Shown here: one piece after another, positions 55,629 through 64,000 of the stretch
Layout: every line of letters starts with the position of its first letter
Position numbering within the stretch: the stretch's first letter is position 1
Assembly (NCBI GenBank): GCA_015680685.1
Contig: MNCI01016618.1
Span: 167,852 to 231,851 of the forward strand
Length of the DNA stretch: 64,000 bases
From: Gnetum montanum
Lineage: Eukaryota; Streptophyta; Gnetopsida; Gnetales; Gnetaceae
Direction: 5' to 3'
Translations under genes and position numbers: made by a program
The notes under the pieces: model-generated
Seen by the model: the letters and a program-made list of their open reading frames with translations, nothing else
What the model was told of the DNA's origin: nothing
Database searches by the model: none

Positions 55629-56817
55629 GTGCTTGGAAAAAAAAGAGAGCACATGGAGAGAGAAAACCATGGACACGAATTAGGACTGCCAAAGCCTACA
55701 CCGCTAAGCACCGTTCCCATGAGTTCGTCTGTTAATGAGCCTAGTACAAGTTACCAAAACAAAAATGAAGTCACAAGTCATATCCCAAACTCAGCATTAT
55801 CAGCTACTAACGTAAAATCCCCTCCAAGAGAAATACGAATGGTAGGTCAAATGGACCAAATCTCTACAGATAAGAATGTCCCAAATGACAAAGACCTAGC
55901 AAATGCATTGACCCAGGTCACACAAGCCTTAAAACAAAAGAATACTTCTTTAAGTTTGTATGTCCTAGTAATGACTTCACCAGTACATCGAGAGGCTCTC
56001 ATACGAATGCTAACTTCAATTCTTGTTAGTGAGGATCTTCCTGCAAACGAACCACAACTTCAGGAATCGAAGACCACATCCTTAGAGTTCCCCGTTAAGG
56101 ATATTAAGCTAGATGAGAAGACAGGGGAAATCACCACGGCCCCTATGTTCATAAAAATATAGGTTGATCATTTCAAAATATGTAGGGTGCATGTCGATGA
56201 TGGTGCAGCAACAAATGTAATACCTTTTTCCATCATTGAAAAATTGGGACTCACTGAACAAGTACAACCCACAACAACCTCTTTCTTGAGATCTTTCAGT
56301 GGTTCCCATGTGGGAGTGAAAGGCATGGTTACCTTAGATTTGATAGCTGGAGACCAATTCCCTACATCAGCTGAATTCATAGTGGTTGATGAAATGCTAG
56401 GGTTTAATCTAATCCTAGGACGTCCTTGGCTAGCTCAACTTAAAGCCATATCTTCACCACTCCATCAGGAGATACATCTACCTTACGAGGGTGGTGATAT
56501 CATCATACATGGGGATACAACACCATCGATCACTTCCTCATACCTTGAGGTAGGTCAAGGGTAAGAAATTGAGTTCATTAAGCCTAAACAAGAAACCATG
56601 AACATACATCAAAATGTGAACCCAACGTTGACTCACAACCCAACTAGCACTGAAGAAATACAAGAAGACACAAACATAGGAGTCATTCCTACTGATATCT
56701 CTTGGTCAGAACTATCCTTTGACATCACCGATGAAGGGGAAGGTGAATATAAGATCATACCCATACACCCAGCTCCACATGTTAAGCTACAAAAGATCAA
56801 GAGGCAACTCAACAACT
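55629..56817 (+). pseudogene. T1 aspartic protease
   Basis: This is one frame, different from gag; the change happens at an A homopolymer near 55636-55644. Blocks: DLANALTQVTQALKQ; RVHVDDGAATNVIPFSIIEK (triad D-D-G near 56195); FLRSFSGSHVGVKGMVTLDL; FIVVDEMLGFNLILGRPWLA (flap-side motif near 56395-56445); LPYEGGDIIIHGD; IGVIPTDISWSELSFDITDE. The only stops are at 56160 and 56562. D-D-G replaces the usual D-S/T-G. It ends at 56817, 14 bp before the repeat array. Confidence 0.75.
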
Positions 56818-56831
56818 AGAACAAATGAGAT

Positions 56832-57262
56832 GAACTGTCCGAAATGACGTTAAACTACGAACTGTCCGAAATGACGTTAAACTACGAACTATCCGAAATG
56901 ATGTTAAACTACGAACTGTCCGAAATGACGTTAAACTATGAACTGTTCGAAATTACGTTAAACTACAAACTATCCGAAATGATGTTAAACTATGAATTGT
57001 CCGAAATGATGTTAAACTACGAACTGTCCGAAATGACGTTAAAATACGAACTGTCCAAAATGACATTAAACTACGAACTGTCCAAAATGACATGAAACTA
57101 CGAACTGTCCAAAATGACATTAAACTACGAACTGTCCAAAATGACATTAAACTACGAACTGTCCAAAATGACATTAAACTACGAACTGTTCAAAATGACG
57201 TTAAACTACGAACTGTCCAAAATGACGTAAAACTACAAACTATCTGCAATGACATTAAACTA
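56832..57262 (+). repeat. 27-bp array, 16 copies, in frame with the protease
   Basis: Units of 27 bp contain GAACTGTCC, then GAAATGACG (first half of the array) or AAAATGACA (second half), then TTAAACTAC. Because 27 is a multiple of 3, the protease frame would continue as a nine-residue repeat (ELSEMTLNY) but for two stops at 56818 and 56833. The same unit occurs in both arms of H. Confidence 0.92.
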
Positions 57263-57599
57263 GCCACAGTAAAAAATGGACGGTTCCATTTAAAACTTCT
57301 TGAAAACGTTACTACCTTTGGGCCCACCATGGCATAAAACTGGTAATCCTTTCTTTAACAACAGGTGCAACAGTCCATCAAGACTTTAAACTAATGTACC
57401 AAGCCTGAAATGGCTTTAAACTAGAGTCAACAAATTACAGATTTACAAACTCTCGTCATCTTACATTGAATTTTCGCTTACAAGTTACAACTTACGATTT
57501 AGATTCTTGCATGGTTGTTGCTTTCTTTTCCAAGTATTTACCTTANCAGACACGTAGCATGACCATGCATGCAGCATCACACTTTACACAAGCAAGGTA
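57263..57599 (+). other. T1 3' region, degenerate units and a single N
   Basis: Scattered GAAATGGCTTTAAACTAGAG-type units recall the 27-bp repeat. A single N stands at 57546. No gene is visible. Confidence 0.55.
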
Positions 57600-58015
57600 A
57601 GCATTAGTCCGCTATGACTATAAACTAGCACAGAATATTCCTGGCATCATGACTTAAAACTGATACCACAGAGCAGTCCTGGATCATGACTTAAAATTGA
57701 TACCACAGAATAGTCCTGGATCATGACTTAAAAATGATACCACAGAATAGTCCTGGCATCATGACTTAAAACTGATACCATAGAGCTCTGTCCGGTATGA
57801 CACTAAACTACTACGTCTGTTGGCCATGATATGAAAACTAGCATCCAGAGTCCACTAAGACTATAAACTAGTTTGCCTCTTCACAGTCTGCCATGACTAT
57901 AAACTAGCAATGCACCGTTTGCTATGATGCTAAACTAGCACCGTTCAAGGGGTTATGATGTGAAACTAACCCACGACAGTCCGCTAAGACTATAAACTGG
58001 TGACATCATCGATGA
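57600..58015 (+). repeat. Second repeat set with TAAACT(A/G) motif
   Basis: Four units of about 38 bp (TCCTGG(CAT)CATGACTTAAAA-CTGATACCACAGA, split here) at 57635-57790 are followed by five irregular units of about 35-45 bp around CTATGACTATAAACTAG. Each keeps ATGAC...TAAACT, as in the 27-bp array. Confidence 0.75.
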
Positions 58016-58896
58016 CCAGGCAAAACTTGAAAAGATTTGTTGTTGCAGTTGGCTATTCCTGTTCCACAAAGACTTGTTGCATGATTTATCTCATGGGCCC
58101 TAATGAAACTGATGCTATTCATGATTCTGTCTGCTTTGAAAATTGCACGTGGTGACTCCATATCCTTGTTTAAAGTGTTTAGCTGACTATTTCATCTATG
58201 GTTTTTTTGTCTTCTTGGAGTTGTGTTTGCAGGATGACACTTCTGAGGTGTTCGTGCATTCTTGACGCACGTATCATGATGATACTATGACAAGGTATCA
58301 CATTTTTCCTGACGCACGTAACTGGGTTAATCAATCCATTCATAATTACATTCCTGATTCCTGATACATTCCCTATTCCCCATCATGCTCCCTTATCCTA
58401 TTTAATTACATCCCCTTTGATATGTTCCACTCATCTCAAAACTCTTGATACACTGTTTCACACTGTAACTCTCTAAGCAGTTACGACACAAAACACAATA
58501 CATAGTACATGATGCAAAATGCAAGTGTTCAAACACGATCATGGCACAAAAAGAAAGCTCTTTTAAAAAGACCGAGAAAAAAAATAAAAATAAAAAAGGT
58601 CAAAGAGAAAAATGCATGGAGAAGTTCTTCAAGACCTCGTTGACATCATAAACAAAAGACTATTGGCCATTCTCATACAAGCCCCAAGCGAGAAGGCAAT
58701 TGTCTTGAAAAATAGTTACACTTGTGTCTCAAAGAGACCATGTTGCACATCATTGCGTGGCTTTGGCTGTTTACAGCGGGTCTCATAAACACTCTATAAG
58801 AGTCCCATTTCTCCAAAGAATGCACTTCCTATGTCTTGGCTTCGAGTTTGCTAAACACTAGCTATGGACAAGGACCAAAATACAGCTCATTCACAT
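58016..58896 (+). other. T1 3' non-coding region
   Basis: No gene or repeat is recognised. An A-rich stretch lies at 58550-58610. It ends at the junction with the duplicated E4/T1 segment (CATTCACA|TGTTATGCC). Confidence 0.5.
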
Positions 58897-61030
58897 GTTA
58901 TGCCGATAGTTCCACTACCACTCGCTCCAACGATGCAAGGGGAACTCCCCACTCAACTGTAGCAATGTAATGCTACGAAAGCTATAAACCTTCAACCCAC
59001 TACTAGTTCTAACAACCGTACAAAGAGAAGAGCCTTCTTTAAAACCAACAGTCCAAACAAGCTCTCACAACCACAAGCGATTGAGTCTATGACCACTCCT
59101 CAATCAAGAAAGGCTTTGGAGCTCCCTTTAAATCAACAAGAGAGCTCAATGCACATGGTTAAGTTAACACATACCATCACTGACTGGATAAAGGTGGGCC
59201 ACCTTCCCAGGAAACTCTTTGACTTTGGAAGTCCCTTAATCTACCTCCAAGTCACTGGGAATGAACCACGTAAGTGTTGGCACATTTGGCCATTTCATGG
59301 GATAGCAAGAATGGATATCGGGAAAAGAAAACTTGTAGAATGATGTATGGTTGATAATTTAGAAATAAAGCATGTGGCTTTTAAGTTACGGGTTGATGGA
59401 TGGTTTGGAGAAGTTACTCACTATTTTTAGAAAAATGATGTTAATACCTTCTCAGGATACAAAATTAAAGTGCTAAATTATTTTTGAGGAATCGTGGTTA
59501 TATAAAGACAATGGCGTGTACAGAGTACTATATTACAAAACAAGGCATGATTCAAGGTTAAGCCGTAGACAAAATATGCAGAAAACATCGATCCAAAGGC
59601 CAACAGTGGAGATTAAAACTTTACAATATGAAAGGGGAATTTAATGGACCAAAACGTGGCAAGATTGAGCAGAATATATTTTAAAGTAATATATAATATT
59701 TAAAGGTTTGGAGTTGTTGGAAAATATCAATCATGAAGAAAGCAGACACGCCCTTTCTACCATTCGTATTGACTGCAGTGAGCTGATCAAACTGTTGGCT
59801 GAAACGCTGATGCTTGTGATCATAGGGTTGGGCCACAGGAGTTCCGGAAGATGATCAAGTAACAGTTTGCGTTCAATGGTGAAACACCACTAATTTTGGC
59901 CTAGCATTTTTAGACAAGAATCAAGCTAAGTCATGCTGCTGCCTAACATGAGTACAACATGAAAAAACTTGGAGGCCTCCAAAACAGCCCTCAATGGCCC
60001 ATGATTCAACAGACAAGGTCCCCCTGGGGCCCAGAGGTGACTGCACCAACTTCCAACATCCAGAATCAAAATTTTTAGGTTCAAAATGTTTGGTTTTGGC
60101 TAAGTACACTTTGGTTACTTTTTCAGACGTTACACAACATAAGGATTAGCATCACCAGCTTTTGGAGCCCTAAAATTGAGTCAAAATGGGCCGAGATCAA
60201 GCAAAAGGACCCCCCATGACCTTCACCAAGGTCCCCAATAGCTCCCACCCTTCAGAAAATCAAGATTTGGACCTCAAATGTGCCATTTTGACTTGGTGAC
60301 GCTGGGGTTACTTTTTTAGACGTTGCACAGCATAAGGATAAGTGTCACCAACTTTTAAAGCCTCAAAACTGAGCCAAAATGACTTAATTTCAAGGGTGTA
60401 AGTTGTCCTTAGGATCACTATTGATAACTATGGGTCCTAGCCTTCAAAAATTCTAGATTTTTGCTCAAAATTGCAAGTTTTGGAGGTCACACTACAGGTC
60501 ACATTGCAGGTCACGCTGGGCAGTGAAATTTCTCTTGTTGTACATTTTATTATAAATCCCCATTTGTGGGCATGTCAATCCCTCATGGTCTAAAACACAA
60601 CAAAAAATATATATATAATTTTTCAAGCGGACCAGAGCCAGAGCTAGTCCTCCTAAATTTTCTTTAAATTTTTATGGCTTGAGGACTTGTTTTTCTAATT
60701 TGTTTGTATTTTCATGGGCTTGAATGATCCAAAAATTGTAAAATACATTGAACCTAGTCAAAGAATGCAATTTCCAACACATATCCAACTCATGCACAAC
60801 TATCCAACATAGATACATTGAACCTGGTCAAAGAATGCAACTGCCCAAGCCTAGCCCAACCCTATAAATACCTTATCAATTCACACAAAATGGAGGAGGA
60901 AAAGAAGAAGAAGATGGAGGGAGGAAAAATTGAAGAGATTGGTAATTCTGAAAAATTGGAGAGATTGGAAATTTTGAAAAATTGGCAATTCTGAAAAATT
61001 GGAGAGATTGGCAATTCTGAAGAAGGATAG
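58897..61030 (+). repeat. Duplicated segment: E4 gag/protease end plus T1 LTR start
   Basis: This is a copy of 50330-52447 (about 96% identical by eye). It includes the E4 coding end (58897-59274) and the LTR from TGTTGGCAC at 59275. Both copies share the same E4/T1 insertion junction, so the segment was duplicated after T1 inserted. It stops at AAGGATAG, where the E5 LTR is inserted. Confidence 0.88.
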
Positions 61031-61945
61031 TGATGAGACATGAAATTGCTCATATTACTGGCGGTTGCGTTAAGGCACCCACGTTAAGGCACCCACGTTA
61101 TATCATGGGTCGCGATATTCTAAGCTCTGGCAGTTTGATCCCTCCAGAGTTAGAATTTTTCCCGTGTTTGCCCACAGTGTGGTGAATGTAATTGTACGGT
61201 GTCTTTATTCGAGTGTGCTATACTTGGACACGCACATGACCGACAATAAAGATTAAGATTACTTCATCATTGCAGCATTCACTTTGTCATTTATTTATTT
61301 TTTATTTATTTAATGTTATTTATTGCTTTCATAGCGCGGTGTGAGTACCAGTTAACTACGAGCATCTACATGTGTGTACGGCTAGTTAAGGAATCGGTTG
61401 CTCATCGCGATTAGACTCTCACCTTGAAACTCCTAGAAGCGAAACGAGTACGACTTGATTACGAGCATTTAAGTGTGACTGCCTGGTAGCTCAGTGGTGT
61501 AGCTAGGGGGATCTACGCTTGGTAACCCAGTGGCGTATTTGGGGTCTGCGCTTGGTAATCCCAGTGGCGTACCTAGGCCTATGCTTGGTAGTCCTAGTGG
61601 TAGTCGTGCACGAAGTCCAAGATGTGTACGGTTGATCAAGGAATCGGTTGCTTGTCGCACTTAGGCTAGATTAGATTTTCTTTACCCTTTTCCTCTTAGC
61701 TTATTTTAGTTAACATTATTTTCCATTGCATCAGGAGTAGCATAGAATTAGAACATATCATACACCTCATCTAGACTAAACCATACGTGACATATGCAAA
61801 ACTAGTCTAATTGGGAAGACAGCGAACTGCAACCTAAGGCTAACTATCTAGGTACCACAACTAGTCCATCTACGGAGTTCGACTGGATCGCGCGTGCGAC
61901 GCTCGTTTCGTATGGTTGAGTGTAGGGGTACCTCGCCACTCATCA
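61031..61945 (+). repeat. E5 5' LTR
   Basis: TGATGAGACATG...CGCCACTCATCA, 915 bp. U3 has GTTAAGGCACCCAC twice (61070-61100), a CGCGATATTC word and no dense palindrome array. Polyadenylation-like CAATAAAGATTAAG lies near 61245. Four CTTGGTA(A/G)(C/T)CC...AGTGG motifs at 61495-61605 form a tandem of about 35 bp. It interrupts the duplicated T LTR. Confidence 0.88.
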
Positions 61946-61946
61946 T

Positions 61947-61967
61947 TGGCACTGTTGCTGGGGATGG
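61947..61967 (+). other. E5 primer-binding site
   Basis: TGGCACTGTTGCTGGGGAT (first 19 bases) matches the complement of tRNA-Asp over a longer stretch than in the other elements, with two C/T differences. Confidence 0.88.
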
Positions 61968-62080
61968 TGCTAGTTATCTAGATTAGTTATATCATATAAG
62001 GTCACTGTAAAGAACTTAAAGATATATCTCTTAGGAAGAAGAAGTAATTAAAAAAGTCACATCTAAATTCACACACAATC

Positions 62081-64000
62081 ATGCCTCTTCTACAAGATGA
62101 TAATCATACCACACTTAGTGAGGAAGTTCATTGGAGAACCAACGAACCATATGATGATGAAGATTGGAGTACACAATCTGAGGTGGGGGTTTCTTATAAA
62201 CATCAACAAAAGTAACGTCATCCCAATGCACGAAAGCCTAACTTACCTAATGACGATGAACCCCCACTGGCCACTACAAGCTTAACGCAAATACAAGAGG
62301 CTATTCAAATCTCACGTAGGCATCGTAAAGAGAGCCATCTACTGAGGCTTGATTTAAACAACTTTCCTACATTTTCAGGAGGCTATGACTTAGACCCGTA
62401 TCAACATTTACAAGCCTTCTACGATGCCTATACGTGGAACAACATTGATAATGGGTGGCAAAAACTTAAGCTCTTCCCTATGACACTCATTGACCAAGAA
62501 AAAGTATGGTATAGATCATTAAAACCAAATTCAATACGACGTTGGTCAACAATGGTAGAGGTCTTTAATGAAAAATATCAAACCTATGCAAGAGTGTCAG
62601 CCTTGAGGAAACAAATCCAAGAGTGGAAACAAGCAAAACATGAACCCTTGGACATGGCCTTAGAAAGATATTACGCACTGTTAAACAACTGTCCAGGCCA
62701 TGGGTTTTCCGAGTAAAGGCTAATGTATCATATCATTGATGGGCTACGTAATGAAAGAAGAGAGACCTTAGGAACATATGCCCGAGGTCAACTATACAAC
62801 CTACGAACCCATCAAATCCAAGAGCTTATTCAACAGGTAGCAAAAGAAGAAGAAGAAATAGCTACATGGGAGAGCGTTGAAAGACATCAACAGGACCAAG
62901 ATTTTAACTCAACAAAGGTCCATGATCATAACAAGGAGAAATGAACAAATCTCAAGGTGGAAACATCATCTTTGCCAATACAACAATTGTTAGAAGAAGC
63001 TGAGACAAAGATCAATAAGATGTTGGAATGGATGAATCAAAAGTGTGGAGAATATATTAACATCATTGGAGATAAATTTTTGACAACCCAGGAAGCAGGC
63101 AAAAACATTATACAATCGGGAAGAAGGGATAAAGAAAAGAAGAGCTCAACTACCAATTATACATATGAATGCAACATATGCCTGTACGATCATCCCAAGG
63201 GTCAATGCCCAATCTTGTTACATTTATATGAGTATTGGGAAAATGCATTACATCCAGAGTTCGTACAGAGATACTGTGTTCGATCACAGTGGCAACAATC
63301 CCAGTTGTGGGGGGGACCACCCTTAGACTAGAGGCACCCTTCATATTTTCTGAATCCAAATGCTTATCATGTACAACCTCCTATTTCTCCAACTGAGCCA
63401 ACATACTTTATCTCACCACACTACTATTCCCCACAATACTATCAACCCGTGCCTCCAACACAACCACCACCTTGTGCACCTTATCATTCTCCTAACTTTC
63501 AGCATTCTCATCCTTTCCCTCCTTATACATCGCCACCAACTGTCCCTTACGTACCTGCACCACCGCAACCCATGAACAACACTTGCGCTACTACTACTAA
63601 CAGTAGTGAAGAGCCTCCTCAACATCAAAAGCGTCCTTTCTTTAAACACGGCTGTAGGAAGGGACAACACAATTCTGAGGCCACTGTACCTTCCAACCTA
63701 GCACAAGTCCAACACTATGGTGCACCCTTACCTTCGAACCCAACGCGTCATGTAACTTTATTAGGGCCACCAACTAACACTCCAACAACTATACAACCTA
63801 ATGAACACAACCATGGGAGACATCAACCCAATCCTTGCATACCATCTAATGGTCACAAACATCATAGTGGGTCAACTCATTATCTGGGAACTACATCGTA
63901 TGAAGTGCCCCACTATGCTTACTACAATCAAGTGCGTGAACCCCAATGGGGTGAGTATGGACCAGTTCCAATATTTCCAACATGCAAGGATCCTCAACCT
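62081..64000 (+). pseudogene. E5 gag, nearly intact, 3' end outside window
   Basis: ATG at 62081 opens MPLLQDDNHTTLSEEVHWRT. Blocks: DDEPPLATTSLTQIQEAIQI, LLRLDLNNFPTFSGGYDLDP, YQHLQAFYDAYTWNNIDNGW, SIRRWSTMVEVFNEKYQTYA, RYYALLNNCPGHGFSE, GLRNERRETLGTYARGQLYN, LIQQVAKEEEEIATWESVER, a coiled LLEEAETKINKMLEWMNQKC, knuckle CNICLYDHPKGQC (63171-63210) and a Pro/Tyr/His-rich tail to the window end. All is in one frame with stops at about 62213, 62714, 62942 and 63329. The Arg/Ser tract of EB gag is missing; the N-terminus is about 150 residues shorter. Confidence 0.85.

Larger units (their letters stand above)
50708..58896 (+). mobile_element. T1: Tat-like element with gag and protease but no RT or integrase
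   Basis: Order: 2.26-kb LTR (50708-52962), primer site, gag, protease, 27-bp repeat array, and about 1.6 kb of non-coding DNA with a second set of repeats. At 58897 the sequence becomes a second copy of 50330 onward, so no ordinary 3' LTR junction is seen. RT, RNase H and integrase are absent. The same protease-to-27-bp-repeat junction in H shows that this is a family structure and not a private deletion. Confidence 0.75.
61031..64000 (+). mobile_element. E5: Athila-like element, continues beyond window
   Basis: LTR, primer site and gag on the plus strand, cut by the window end. Its gag differs more from EB than E4 does, yet keeps every conserved block, so it is a separate subfamily. Only four stops in 640 codons make it one of the least decayed elements here. 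Confidence 0.87.

Noticed and set aside
56953-57174. An open frame on the minus strand through the 27-bp array
   Set aside because: Any frame lacking a stop in one 27-bp unit stays open through the whole array. The plus frame is preferred because it continues from the protease.

Overview
This is plant nuclear DNA, probably from a seed plant with a large, slowly purged genome. The evidence is a spliced, plant-type chorismate mutase gene at the left edge, about 57 kb of nested and heavily mutated Ty3/gypsy LTR retrotransposons, tRNA-derived SINE remnants, and AT-rich intergenic DNA. The species cannot be named from the sequence. There are four assembly gaps: one run of 438 N and three single N.

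Layout. 1-1258: part of a chorismate mutase gene, minus strand. 1259-6623: AT-rich intergenic DNA with two minisatellites, three SINE-like remnants and a dispersed LINE-tail-like repeat. 6624-16270: element E1 (+), an Athila-like Ty3/gypsy element with recognisable gag, protease, RT, RNase H and integrase, its gag split by a reversed solo LTR (8888-9745). 16271-17345: a promoter-like palindrome plus TATA box and a gag-like fragment of another family. 17346-20871: E2 (+), a 5'-truncated relative of E1, cut in its integrase by E3 (LTR, primer site and gag start, 20872-22007). 22008-37720: two minus-strand relatives, EA and EB, arranged LTR-EA-LTR-EB-LTR and sharing the middle LTR. EB is nearly full length. 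EA has lost RT to integrase by one deletion. 37721-38956: unidentified DNA and a truncated LTR with its 3' flank. 38957-45144: a second family (T, Tat-like) rearranged into a long inverted repeat (arms about 1.25 kb, spacer 1.2 kb). 45145-46377: a decayed coiled-coil coding region. 46378-50707: a truncated LTR and element E4 (+). 50708-58896: T1 (+), a T-family element with a 2.26-kb LTR, gag and protease but no RT or integrase, followed by a 27-bp repeat array. 58897-61030: a second copy of 50330-52447. 61031-64000: E5 (+), LTR, primer site and a nearly open gag running off the window.

How the parts relate. The Athila-like family uses a primer site resembling the complement of the tRNA-Asp 3' end. 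It encodes gag-protease-RT-RNase H-integrase in one long frame (shown best by EB) and then has about 1.7-1.9 kb of non-coding DNA bounded by repeated GTCATGGGGG tracts. Its LTRs are TG...CA with TATA boxes, and their U3 regions are packed with short palindromes. EA and T1 keep gag and protease but lack replication and integration domains, so they would depend on enzymes supplied in trans. Nothing here is a bacterial, viral or CRISPR locus, and the only host protein gene I can support is chorismate mutase. Most elements carry in-frame stops, so their genes are called pseudogenes.
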